Positions 26,266 through 34,236 of a DNA stretch of 64,000 nucleotides are shown here, piece by piece; within the stretch, counting starts at the first letter, position 1; each line of letters begins with the position of its first letter. Location: contig NZ_CP061947.1 in the NCBI RefSeq assembly GCF_014838715.1, forward strand, positions 6,190,001-6,254,000, written 5' to 3'. This DNA comes from Algoriphagus sp. Y33. Its GTDB lineage: Bacteria; Bacteroidota; Bacteroidia; Cytophagales; Cyclobacteriaceae. The notes beneath the pieces are model-generated. The model saw nothing but the letters and a program-made list of their open reading frames with translations, did not search any database and was not told where the DNA came from. The position numbers were made by a program, and so were the translations under genes.

Positions 26266-27366
26266 CTACTTGTCATTACTCTTCTGATTTGCAAGCACCT
26301 GCGTAGTATGAGCAAATCTATCCAGCCAACCTCTGTGATCTTTTCTGATGAAAGTGACCATGACCGTACCAAAAAACCAGATAGCCAAGAAAAATAGATA
26401 TAAGAATAAATAGAGCTTGTCGTCGAATCGAGTGTCTATTAGGAATTTAGAAACCTCTCCTACCAGGAAGGGAAGAATCAAGAATATGCCATATCTCGCT
26501 ATCAGATCTTTATAGGTCAACTTAAGCCCATCCATTCTGATGATTTGAATTCCAAGTAATTTTTTTCCAAAAGTCTGCCCGTTTGTGGCCTTGCTGACGA
26601 AAATAAAATAGAAGAAAATCAGCGCAACTTTCATTAGAGACAGTAGCCATATATTTTGTGAAAGACCTTCAATGATATAGGATGTAAACAGGATTACGAC
26701 TAAGGAATCAAGAAAGATTGCCAAAAATCGCTGCGTAAGAGTGACTTCAGTACGGTTTAATAGAGGTTTGCTGGAGACATTGGGCAGGAGGTTAGAATAT
26801 CGTGCAATTACGAAACCAATAAAACATCCAAACGTGTTGGTAATCAGATCATCCACTTCAAAATGTCTGTAGCGGCATGGATACAATCCATAAAGTGCTG
26901 TGAGCTGTGTGATTTCAAAAAAGAGTGAAGTTAGGAGTCCAATCAAAGTTGCTATTACGGCGCTTTTAATTTGGAACAAATATTTGAGAAAAAAACCAAG
27001 CGGCATAAGAAGTAATACATTAAAAACTGTCACCATAAGGGTGTGGCTTTTCACAATGCTGAAAAGAGAGATATTGCCTTGAACCTCCCGGAAAGTGTCT
27101 TTTACAAATCGAAATGGGAAAAAGCTCGGAACGACTTTACCAATTCTTCGATCACAAAAACCATCGGTAATCTCAGGAAGTGGAAGAACTGTCAGGAAAA
27201 AAGCTGTCATCCCGTAAAAAGCAAAAATGTAGAAAACCAAACTTCTATTAAACTGTACATACCCCATTTTCCTGTACTGAAAATAGGCAAATGGGACAAT
27301 ACTTAACAACGCAACCAGTGGAAAATAAATAATTGAAGTTCGGATAGCTTCGAAATAATTGTTCAT
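26266..27366 (-). CDS. VanZ-RDD fusion membrane protein
   Basis: A 366-residue polytopic protein. The N-terminal half is VanZ-like: FYIFAFYGMTAFFLTVLPLP, MPLGFFLKYLF, LLTSLFFEITQL and VDDLITNTFGCFIGFVIARY. The C-terminal half is an RDD domain: TLTQRFLAIFLDSLVVILF with the R..D pattern, then NGQTFGKKLLGIQII and DLIARYGIFLILPF. About eight to ten membrane segments are present. VanZ is tied to glycopeptide tolerance in enterococci but the wider family has no settled role, so resistance should not be assumed. Confidence 0.82.
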   Translation of the reverse strand: MNNYFEAIRTSIIYFPLVALLSIVPFAYFQYRKMGYVQFNRSLVFYIFAFYGMTAFFLTVLPLPEITDGFCDRRIGKVVPSFFPFRFVKDTFREVQGNISLFSIVKSHTLMVTVFNVLLLMPLGFFLKYLFQIKSAVIATLIGLLTSLFFEITQLTALYGLYPCRYRHFEVDDLITNTFGCFIGFVIARYSNLLPNVSSKPLLNRTEVTLTQRFLAIFLDSLVVILFTSYIIEGLSQNIWLLSLMKVALIFFYFIFVSKATNGQTFGKKLLGIQIIRMDGLKLTYKDLIARYGIFLILPFLVGEVSKFLIDTRFDDKLYLFLYLFFLAIWFFGTVMVTFIRKDHRGWLDRFAHTTQVLANQKSNDK

Positions 27367-27624
27367 GCACTATGTTTTAGCTCAGATAAAGGCTTAAAGA
27401 GTTTCAAGTTTTTTGCTAAAAGTCTAAAGATAAATTCTGCAATAACCGATCCTTTTACTTCAGGTTTTATCTAAATGTAATTCCGTAGAATGTTAATTTT
27501 GATTAACTGCAATAAAAGATTGTGAAATTGAGCATGCACGAGAGTGGCACACAGGTATGCTTATTCTTCGTGCGAGATTCTCCCGAATCGAGTTTGGGAC
27601 AGATTATTCCCTTTCATTCGTCAC

Positions 27625-27763
27625 AGGATAGGTTATGACCATTAAAAATCAAATATAAACACATGAAATCGACACGATTAAAATCATCATTAAAACAGAC
27701 AAGTCAATGATTATTTTAATCGTCTAGGATTCTATGTGACCGCTAAAAACCAAATATAAATAC
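27625..27763 (+). promoter_or_regulatory. Duplicated leader with hairpin upstream of the MazG-like gene
   Basis: Two similar leader units end in ATG: GACC(27638)ATTAAAAATCAAATATAAACACATG at 27663 and the equivalent unit ending at the mazG start codon 27764. Between them is an 18-bp stem (ACGATTAAAATCATCATT, 27674-27691, with its complement at 27706-27723, one mismatch, 14-nt loop). The remainder of this 397-bp gap (27367-27624) shows only a short copy of a scattered GCGAGATTCTCCCG repeat at 27572-27585. Confidence 0.5.
27663..27710 (+). other. Possible 15-codon leader peptide
   Basis: An ATG placed in the same leader context as that of the mazG-like gene opens a frame coding MKSTRLKSSLKQTSQ and a TGA. 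It overlaps the left arm and loop of the hairpin. It may be a real leader peptide or only a by-product of the duplicated leader. Confidence 0.25.
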
Positions 27764-28102
27764 ATGGAAGAGGATATTACCCTTGCCGAAGTCCAGAAGC
27801 AAGTAGATGAGTGGATCCAGACAGTCGGAGTGCGCTATTTCAATGAATTGACCAATATGACCATCTTAATGGAGGAAGTGGGCGAATTGGCTAGAATCAT
27901 GTCAAGGACGTATGGCGAGCAATCTTTCAAGGATTCAGATAAGGATAGGGATCTTGGTGATGAAATGGCTGATGTGCTTTGGGTGCTTATTTGTTTGGCA
28001 AATCAGACCGGAGTTAATCTTACCGAAGCTATGAAAAAGAATTTTGAGAAGAAGAATATCCGGGATGTAGATAGACACATGAATAACGACAAATTGAAAT
28101 AA
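27764..28102 (+). CDS. MazG-like nucleotide pyrophosphohydrolase
   Basis: A 112-residue all-helical NTP pyrophosphohydrolase. The Mg-binding acids are seen in ILMEEVGELARIM (E-E-V-G-E) and in DLGDEMADVLWVLICLA (E-x-x-D). It has one MazG domain, so it is the short type related to the dUTPase/house-cleaning family. The C-terminus KKNIRDVDRHMN is characteristic of the Bacteroidota group. Substrates could be dNTPs or non-canonical NTPs. It is preceded by the duplicated leader. Confidence 0.88.
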   Translation: MEEDITLAEVQKQVDEWIQTVGVRYFNELTNMTILMEEVGELARIMSRTYGEQSFKDSDKDRDLGDEMADVLWVLICLANQTGVNLTEAMKKNFEKKNIRDVDRHMNNDKLK

Positions 28103-28175
28103 GAAAAACCTGTCTATGACAATAGGTTCTCCCCACATTAGAAGCTTGGCATAGCTTGCGATCTTTGGGGTTTTT

Positions 28176-28210
28176 AGAAAAAGCCAGAACTGAAAATCAA
28201 GTTCTGGCTT
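28176..28210 (-). terminator. Intrinsic terminator of the alpha-amylase gene
   Basis: AAGCCAGAACT (28181-28191) pairs with AGTTCTGGCTT (28200-28210). On the minus strand the stem is followed by a T-run (TTTTTCT), so it ends the amylase transcript after it has crossed repeat copy B. Confidence 0.8.
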
Positions 28211-28224
28211 CATTGAATATTTTA

Positions 28225-28411
28225 AACCCGGATTATGTATTAGATTTCGCTATGAAGGCAATAATTGTAAGAAATCAGGTTGTTTGGAAACTGAGTCCGC
28301 CTCGGCGGATATGGTGAACTTGAAAACTGCAATTTAATGGCTGATTTTGAAGTAATTAATGGCTGTAGTAACTTGGCCGTGGCGTAGAATTGCTAATGCA
28401 TATTTCGGGTT
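28225..28411. repeat. MITE-like repeat element, copy B
   Basis: A 187-bp diverged copy of the element at 14448-14638, with ends AACCCGGATTATGTATTAG and the complement of AACCCGAAATATGCATTAG. It lacks the internal hairpin of copy A but carries the short palindrome TCCGCCTCGGCGGA (28296-28309) and about 16 extra bases near 28370. Its right end overlaps the amylase stop codon (28410-28412). Confidence 0.7.
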
Positions 28412-29888
28412 AAACTACCTCAGTCCACACCGATACTGAACCGGGTGCACAGTGAAAATCAGCCCATCCTGATTCATTAATCCATATCTTGTCCTGGATT
28501 TTACCCAATGTGTCCCGGAAACTTCTTCCGGCATACCTACTTCCTATTTCCATGGAAATGGTGGCCCCATCTCCGTTTGACATCACTACTGCACACCCAG
28601 AGTGTTCTTCGTCTCCCTCTCTTGTCCAACCCACCGCATTTGGCTGATCGAAGTAATCGCGCTGGGTACCAAAGGCAAAATCTTTTCGAACATATAACAA
28701 TGCCTCAAGTTCGTCCACACGGTTTATGAAAATCTCATAATCCTGACCATCTTCACCCTTGTCCCAATAGCTAGCTCCAAATAGGTCGGGATAAAAGACA
28801 CATGGGTAGCCGTTTTCCCGAAGCAGAATCAGCGCATATGCCAATGGTTTGAACCATGCCTCTACGGGGGCTTCCAACGCCTGAAGCGGTTGCGTGTCGT
28901 GATTATCCACTAAGGTTACAGCCAGTTCAGGATTTTGTGTAGCTAGTGTTTTGTTAAAGATTTCGCGCAAGTCAAAACTACTTCCTGAAGTGGAGGCTAG
29001 ATGAAAATTGTGCTGCAAAGCCGAGTCAAATAGACTCATTGCACCATCAGTTGAGTCTATATATTTTGTAAGTAATTCGACATGGCCAGGTGCCCAATAC
29101 TCTCCTACAGCAAAAATGTCTTTGCCAGTCCGTTCCCTAAGCAAGTATAGAAATTCTTTGAAATATGCCGGTGGAATGTGTTTCACAGCATCCAGTCTTA
29201 CCCCATCGTAATAAGTAAGTTCCTGTAGCCAAGTCGCATATTTTATCAGCTCATCACGTACTGCTGGATTTCTGAATTCAATGTCACAAAACATCAAAAA
29301 ATCGTAGTTGCCTTTTTCATTGGAAATCATTTTCTCCCAGTCGTCTCCATATTCGCTCATAAGATTGAATATGCCATGCTCTTGATTGCGATGATCATAA
29401 TCTACTCCGCTAAAGCAATGTTTGTCCCAGATGAATTCAGAGTATTGACCGTTTCTTCCAGGGAATGTGAATCGAGTGAAGGCTTCGATTTCATAAGGGG
29501 CTGAGATATTTTCGAGCCGGTTTTCTTCACTGACTTTTACGACTTGCATCAGCTCGGATTCGTCGCCGCCTGCTTTATGGTTGAAAACAAAATCAACTAT
29601 TACCTGAACTCCTCTATCATGAAGTGCTTGGGTAGCCTCGATGAATTCCTCTTTAGTGCCATACTTTGTACGGACACTTCCTTTTTGATCAAATTCCCCT
29701 AAGTCAAATAAGTCATATGAGTCGTATCCCACGCTCATTCCTCCGAGTTCTCCTTTAGAGGCTGGAGGCAACCAAACGCTGGTTATCCCGAGGTGACCCA
29801 AGTATTCTGCCTTCTCTTTTACTTCTTTCCAAAGGGTGTCTTCAGGGGAATACCAATGGAAAAATTGCATCATAGTTCCGTTTTTCAT
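28410..29888 (-). CDS. Cytoplasmic alpha-amylase, GH13_5-like
   Basis: A 492-residue glycoside hydrolase that cleaves alpha-1,4-glucan. There is no signal peptide (MKNGTMMQFFHWYSPEDTLW), so it acts in the cytoplasm. The four GH13 regions are clear: VIVDFVFNHKAGG, YDGVRLDAVKHI with the nucleophile Asp, IFAVGEYW with the acid/base Glu, and TLVDNHDTQP. The long B domain and the C-terminal SVSVWTEVV fit the bacterial liquefying type. Paired palindromes upstream suggest regulation. Its stop codon falls in the end of repeat copy B. Confidence 0.95.
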   Translation of the reverse strand: MKNGTMMQFFHWYSPEDTLWKEVKEKAEYLGHLGITSVWLPPASKGELGGMSVGYDSYDLFDLGEFDQKGSVRTKYGTKEEFIEATQALHDRGVQVIVDFVFNHKAGGDESELMQVVKVSEENRLENISAPYEIEAFTRFTFPGRNGQYSEFIWDKHCFSGVDYDHRNQEHGIFNLMSEYGDDWEKMISNEKGNYDFLMFCDIEFRNPAVRDELIKYATWLQELTYYDGVRLDAVKHIPPAYFKEFLYLLRERTGKDIFAVGEYWAPGHVELLTKYIDSTDGAMSLFDSALQHNFHLASTSGSSFDLREIFNKTLATQNPELAVTLVDNHDTQPLQALEAPVEAWFKPLAYALILLRENGYPCVFYPDLFGASYWDKGEDGQDYEIFINRVDELEALLYVRKDFAFGTQRDYFDQPNAVGWTREGDEEHSGCAVVMSNGDGATISMEIGSRYAGRSFRDTLGKIQDKIWINESGWADFHCAPGSVSVWTEVV

Positions 29889-29916
29889 CGCTAGAGGTTC
29901 GTTTGTTAGTGGTTTG

Positions 29917-29956
29917 GTTTAAACGGTAAACGCCAAATTATAACTATGGTTTAAAC
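29917..29956. promoter_or_regulatory. Paired GTTTAAAC palindromes upstream of alpha-amylase
   Basis: Two perfect GTTTAAAC octamers at 29917-29924 and 29949-29956 are 32 bp apart start to start, about three helical turns, with a related half-site GGTAAACG between them. They lie 29 to 68 bp upstream of the minus-strand amylase start. I propose an operator; the regulator is not encoded nearby. Confidence 0.45.
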
Positions 29957-30003
29957 TATTTTAAAGCGGGATTTTGAGAATCACATTGGGGAAAAATAGT
30001 CCG

Positions 30004-30042
30004 GAAAAAACAAAACCCGATAGAAATTACATCGGGTTTTGT
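30004..30042 (-). terminator. Terminator of comB
   Basis: The stem ACAAAACCCGAT (30010-30021) pairs with ATCGGGTTTTGT (30031-30042). On the minus strand it is followed by a run of six Ts. Confidence 0.9.
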
Positions 30043-30071
30043 AAGGTTTAAGGTTAAGCAAGTGGGTGGTT

Positions 30072-30785
30072 TTACAAGTTGTCCAATGCAATTAATGTTT
30101 CATTTTCTACTTTTCCCACTAGGGAAAAAAGATCCAATGTCAGGCAAAAATCAATGTCCGAGTCAATATTGTGATTTTGGAGTCGTTTGGCATGTGAAGC
30201 TTGGGAAAGGAAACCCTTCAAGTCATAACCTTCTTTTTCATACAGAGATTTCATCGCTATTGCAGCATCATCCTCTGCTTCGTGAGTAGACTCAAGTGCT
30301 TTTGCCAAGGCTCCCGCATAAAGAGAGTCTTCTAGATTGAATTTTCCTTTCCATCCGGCACAATGAATAAGCACATCTATATTCCTTGATTGAATATAAC
30401 TCACCGTAGCTTGGAGATTTGGAAAAGCTCCAATCAGAATTTCATCCGCCCCTCTTGATTTTGAAATAGCCAAAGTTCCATTTGTGGTAGTCATAGCGAG
30501 TTTTTTGCCATGGTACTTACCTGCCAAGTAGGCTAGGGGAGAGTTTCCTAGTTGGAAGCCATCCGCCGTAATGCCATTTCTTTCTCCGGCAATCAGATAG
30601 TCAAGTGCCGCCATTGCCCGACATTCTTCTAGGTCTGCACAGGTTTTTATTTCAGAGATGCCGTTTGCCAGCGCTGCCACCATGGTGGAAGTGGCACGGA
30701 AAATATCGACTACCACCACAATTTTTCCTCGCAAGTCATGAAGGTGGATGAGTTCTGGACTGAAACAGATTTCTACTTGTTTCAT
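30072..30785 (-). CDS. comB: 2-phosphosulfolactate phosphatase family protein (ComB-like)
   Basis: A 237-residue ComB-family phosphatase. Signatures are VVVVDIFRATSTMVAAL (about residues 22-38), GERNGITADGFQLGNSP, and AMTTTNGTLAI. In methanogens ComB makes sulfolactate for coenzyme M. In Bacteroidota coenzyme M is not expected, and no comA or comC gene lies in this window, so the true substrate is open; a link to sulfonate or sulfonolipid metabolism is inference. It is monocistronic with its own terminator. Confidence 0.85.
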   Translation of the reverse strand: MKQVEICFSPELIHLHDLRGKIVVVVDIFRATSTMVAALANGISEIKTCADLEECRAMAALDYLIAGERNGITADGFQLGNSPLAYLAGKYHGKKLAMTTTNGTLAISKSRGADEILIGAFPNLQATVSYIQSRNIDVLIHCAGWKGKFNLEDSLYAGALAKALESTHEAEDDAAIAMKSLYEKEGYDLKGFLSQASHAKRLQNHNIDSDIDFCLTLDLFSLVGKVENETLIALDNL

Positions 30786-30874
30786 TTGTTAATAATTTGA
30801 TTTTAAAAGTCGCGTGGAATCTCGCATGCAGAATATTTCCTGCGAACGCATTTTGGGGGCAGGCTCGACTTCAT

Positions 30875-31969
30875 TTATTTTTTCAATAGAGGAAGTTTTT
30901 CCACCTGAGCTTTAAGGTTTTTATTTCTTACCTGAATGAAAATCTCTGTCCCGGCTTTACTGAATTCGGTTTTCAAATAGCCTAAGCCGATTCCCACACC
31001 CATGCTTGGAGATTGTGTGCCTGATGTTACTTCTCCGATTACTTCTCCCGTGGCATCTACAATAGGATAATGACATCTTGGAATACCTCTTTCCTGCATG
31101 ACAAATCCTACCAATTTCTTCGAAACTCCGGCTTCTTTCTGAGCTTTGAGCACTTCAACATTGGTGAAATCTTTGGTGAATTTGGTAATCCAGCCCAAAC
31201 CTGCTTCCAATGGAGATGTCGTGTCAGTGATGTCATTTCCGTATAGACAATAACCCATTTCCATTCGAAGTGTATCTCTTGCACCTAGGCCGATTGGCTT
31301 GATGTCAAAGTCTTTTCCAGCTTCGAAAATTGCTTTCCAGACCTTCTCGGCATCTTCGTTTTTCACATAGATCTCAAATCCACCGGCTCCTGTATAGCCC
31401 GTTCCGGAAATAATCACATCCCGAACTCCTGCAAATTCTCCAACGGTGAAATGATAGAATTTTACCTCAGCTAGATTAACCGGTGTCAAAGCTTGTACTG
31501 CTTCTATAGCTTTTGGACCCTGAATAGCAAAAAGCGAAATCTCGTCTGAGATGTTCGTGAGCTTAGCTCCCATGGTATTGTGGGTATTTACCCAATTCCA
31601 ATCTTTCTCAATGTTTGAAGCGTTGACCACAAGCATGTATTTCTCCTCTTCAAATTTGTAAACGATTAGGTCATCCACGATTCCGCCTGTTTCATTGGGG
31701 AAGCAAGAGTACTGTGCTTGTCCGTTTACGATTTTGGAGGCATCGTTTGAGGTGACTTTTTGGATCAGGTTAAGCGCTTCAGGGCCTTCTACCATAAATT
31801 CGCCCATATGAGAGACATCAAAAACGCCAACGCCATTTCTTACACAAAGGTGCTCTTCATTATCAGAACTGTATCGTACCGGCATGTTATAGCCTGCAAA
31901 AGGCACCATTTTGCCACCAAGGGCAACGTGCAAGTCATTGAGTTGGATTTTTTTGATTTGCTCTTCCAT
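30875..31969 (-). CDS. gcvT: Aminomethyltransferase, glycine cleavage T protein
   Basis: A 364-residue tetrahydrofolate-dependent enzyme that releases ammonia and makes methylene-THF from the H-protein intermediate. The start [20 protein letters not shown] is preferred because the family begins here; an upstream in-frame ATG adds non-homologous residues. Landmarks are [42 protein letters not shown] and the C-terminal [13 protein letters not shown]. The lipB product at 6 kb would lipoylate its H-protein partner. Confidence 0.96.
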   Translation of the reverse strand: MEEQIKKIQLNDLHVALGGKMVPFAGYNMPVRYSSDNEEHLCVRNGVGVFDVSHMGEFMVEGPEALNLIQKVTSNDASKIVNGQAQYSCFPNETGGIVDDLIVYKFEEEKYMLVVNASNIEKDWNWVNTHNTMGAKLTNISDEISLFAIQGPKAIEAVQALTPVNLAEVKFYHFTVGEFAGVRDVIISGTGYTGAGGFEIYVKNEDAEKVWKAIFEAGKDFDIKPIGLGARDTLRMEMGYCLYGNDITDTTSPLEAGLGWITKFTKDFTNVEVLKAQKEAGVSKKLVGFVMQERGIPRCHYPIVDATGEVIGEVTSGTQSPSMGVGIGLGYLKTEFSKAGTEIFIQVRNKNLKAQVEKLPLLKK

Positions 31970-32023
31970 AATCTGGGTTGATTTTCTAGTGGGCAAAGGT
32001 AAGGATTGAGGTGAAAAATGCAC

Positions 32024-32052
32024 TAAAAAAGGCAACCTGATCAGGTTGCCTT
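32024..32052 (-). terminator. Terminator after the A-type Fe-S protein gene
   Basis: A perfect palindrome AAGGCAACCTGATCAGG (from 32029) continuing to TTGCCTT (32052), with a T-run on the minus strand. It separates the Fe-S protein gene from gcvT. Confidence 0.9.
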
Positions 32053-32076
32053 GAAATGATTATTAAGAATTGCAGA

Positions 32077-32403
32077 CTAAACGGAAAAACTTTCTCCACA
32101 CCCGCAGGTTCTGCTTGCATTTGGATTCACAAACTGGAAGCCTTTGCCATTCAGTCCATCTGTGAATTCAAGCGTAGTACCTGCCAGATAAAGTAAGCTT
32201 TTTCTGTCTACTAAGATTTTTACTCCTTTATCTTCAAAAACGTGGTCTGTTTCCACTTGAGCGCCATCAAATCCCAAGTCATACATCAGACCTGAGCAGC
32301 CGCCACCTTTCACCGAAACACGGATATTTTCATTTTCTGCGCGTCCTTCCTCTTTTTTGAGCTGTAGGATACGCTCTTTGGCTTTGTCAGAAACGATTAT
32401 CAT
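32077..32403 (-). CDS. Canonical A-type Fe-S cluster assembly protein (IscA/ErpA-like)
   Basis: A 108-residue HesB/IscA protein. All three cluster cysteines are present: VKGGGCSGLMYDLGF and the C-terminal ASRTCGCGESFSV. The fold markers GVKILVDRKSLLYLAG and LEFTDGLNGKGFQFVNP are standard. It is the intact counterpart of the Cys-deficient paralogue at 15596. It is divergent from methylmalonyl-CoA epimerase and monocistronic. Confidence 0.93.
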   Translation of the reverse strand: MIIVSDKAKERILQLKKEEGRAENENIRVSVKGGGCSGLMYDLGFDGAQVETDHVFEDKGVKILVDRKSLLYLAGTTLEFTDGLNGKGFQFVNPNASRTCGCGESFSV

Positions 32404-32473
32404 ATCTTTATTTATTACTTTGTCTTATGTTGAAGTATGGGAAAAACAGTGTTACTCCCGAAAAGATTCATTG

Positions 32474-32481
32474 CAAATATA
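32474..32481 (-). promoter_or_regulatory. -7 element for the A-type Fe-S protein gene
   Basis: On the minus strand TATATTTG matches TAnnTTTG, about 71 bp ahead of the start at 32403. No clear -33 partner is seen. Confidence 0.35.
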
Positions 32482-32493
32482 GCAAATTTAAAC

Positions 32494-32892
32494 ATGAGGA
32501 AAATCGAGCATATAGGGATAGCTGTGAAAGATCTGGAGAAATCCAATGCGCTTTTTGCCAAACTTCTGGGAAAGGGACACTTCAAAACTGAAGAAGTCGA
32601 TGGAGAGAAAGTAGCTACTTCCTTTTTCCAAATAGGAGAAACTAAAGTTGAGCTACTTCAAGCAACTGATGAAAGTAGTCCGATTGCCAAATATTTGGAT
32701 AGAAAATCCGAAGGGGTTCATCACATTGCATTTGATGTGGATGATATAGACTCTGAAGTGAGCCGGCTGAAGGAAGAAGGCTTCGAAATCCTGAATGAAA
32801 CTCCCAAACTTGGGGCAGACAATAAATTAGTGGTATTTTTGCATCCTCGGAGCACAAATGGTGTTTTGGTTGAGTTGTGTCAGGAGATTTAG
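32494..32892 (+). CDS. mce: Methylmalonyl-CoA epimerase
   Basis: A 132-residue vicinal-oxygen-chelate protein that interconverts (R)- and (S)-methylmalonyl-CoA. The start is MRKIEHIGIAVKDLEKS, placing the metal His at the family position; an upstream ATG at 32437 adds residues without similarity. Other metal ligands are in KVELLQATDESSPI, GVHHIAFDVDDI and NGVLVELCQ. It supports propionate or branched-chain degradation or the reverse route. The mutase genes are not in this window. Confidence 0.92.
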   Translation: MRKIEHIGIAVKDLEKSNALFAKLLGKGHFKTEEVDGEKVATSFFQIGETKVELLQATDESSPIAKYLDRKSEGVHHIAFDVDDIDSEVSRLKEEGFEILNETPKLGADNKLVVFLHPRSTNGVLVELCQEI

Positions 32893-33120
32893 AAACCTCA
32901 ACATTCATTATTGGTCCTTCATTATTCGATATTACTGATTGGAAAATTGGATAGAGAAGATAGGCTGGAGTGGTAAGGTTGAAAGGTGGAGAGGTTTGCA
33001 GAAGAACACTAACTTCTAAATCTCGCAAATCGTAATTCGTAAATCTGAATTATCAGGAAATACCAAAAGTTATATGAATTAAAACCGTAGCGTCGCTGCG
33101 TCGCCGCGAGAAAAAATATT

Positions 33121-34149
33121 ATGTCAGAAAAGAGAACAGAAATAAGTGATTTGGGTGAGTTCGGTTTGATCGATCATCTGAATGAAAAAGTAATTATTAA
33201 GAATTCCAGCACGCTAAAAGGTATTGGAGATGATGCCGCGGTGATCGAAGCCGGGGATCATGTAAAGGTGCTGACGACTGATTTATTAGTGGAAGGAGTT
33301 CATTTTGATCTTTCCTATGCTCCTTTGCCTCATTTGGGGTTTAAAGCTGTGGCGGTGAATGTATCCGATGTGGCAGCTATGAATGCTATTCCCAAGCAGA
33401 TCACGGTGAGTATAGCGCTCTCCAACAGATTCTCGGTAGAGGCCATTGATGCGTTATATGAGGGCATTCATGCGGCATGTGCCCATTATGGTGTTGATCT
33501 GATTGGCGGTGATACCACAGCTTCTAGAAGTGGCTTGGTGATTTCTGTGACTGCCATCGGCGAAGCCAAATCTGAGCAAGTTTCTTATCGATCGGGTGCC
33601 AAGGAAAATGATATCCTTTGTGTGACAGGTGATCTGGGGGCGGCTTTGGTTGGGTTGCAGGTTTTAGAACGTGAAAAGGAAGTTTTTCTTGCCAACCCTG
33701 AAATGAAACCCGATTTGGGCAAATATACCTTGGTTACTGCACGTCAGCTTAAACCTGATGCCCGAGTGGATATTATCCATGAGCTTCGAGAGATCGAAGT
33801 GGTGCCTACGAGTATGATGGATATTTCAGATGGGCTGGCTTCGGAAATTTTCCATATTTGTAAAGCGTCGGGTGTTGGAGCGACTATCTATGAGGATAAG
33901 TTACCAATTGACAAACAAACTTTCGATACTGCCGTGGAGTTGAACCTTGATCCCATTACCTGTGTGATGAATGGAGGGGAGGATTACGAATTGTTATTCA
34001 CGATTGATCAGAAAGACTTTGCGAAGCTGGAAAAGCATCCTGATATCCACTTTATCGGTCATATAACTAAAGCTGAAGAGGGTAAATTCCTGGTCACCAA
34101 AAGCGGAACTGCAGTTCAGATAAAAGCTCAGGGCTGGAAGCATTTCTGA
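33121..34149 (+). CDS. thiL: Thiamine-monophosphate kinase
   Basis: A 342-residue ATP-dependent kinase of the PurM-like superfamily that makes thiamine diphosphate. Family motifs are GIGDDAAVIE, LTTDLLVEGVHFDLSY, VNVSDVAAMNAIP, LIGGDTTAS, DISDGLASEIFHI and the C-terminal MNGGEDYELLFTI. Length is normal. The 228-bp gap before it holds no gene. It converges with tsf over a shared terminator. Confidence 0.96.
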   Translation: MSEKRTEISDLGEFGLIDHLNEKVIIKNSSTLKGIGDDAAVIEAGDHVKVLTTDLLVEGVHFDLSYAPLPHLGFKAVAVNVSDVAAMNAIPKQITVSIALSNRFSVEAIDALYEGIHAACAHYGVDLIGGDTTASRSGLVISVTAIGEAKSEQVSYRSGAKENDILCVTGDLGAALVGLQVLEREKEVFLANPEMKPDLGKYTLVTARQLKPDARVDIIHELREIEVVPTSMMDISDGLASEIFHICKASGVGATIYEDKLPIDKQTFDTAVELNLDPITCVMNGGEDYELLFTIDQKDFAKLEKHPDIHFIGHITKAEEGKFLVTKSGTAVQIKAQGWKHF

Positions 34150-34179
34150 TTGACAGAAAACCAAGAAGTCATAAAAAGT

Positions 34180-34211
34180 AAAACCTCTTCAAAATCAATT
34201 GAAGAGGTTTT
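34180..34211. terminator. Bidirectional terminator between thiL and tsf
   Basis: AAAACCTCTTCAA (34180-34192) pairs with TTGAAGAGGTTTT (34199-34211) around a 6-nt loop, with A and T runs at both sides. Confidence 0.92.
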
Positions 34212-34236
34212 TATATGATATGGAATCTGTATCGGG

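Noticed and set aside
26266..27366. Glycopeptide resistance gene based on the VanZ label
   Set aside because: Only the broad VanZ fold is present, fused to RDD; no vanHAX genes occur and the family is widespread without resistance.
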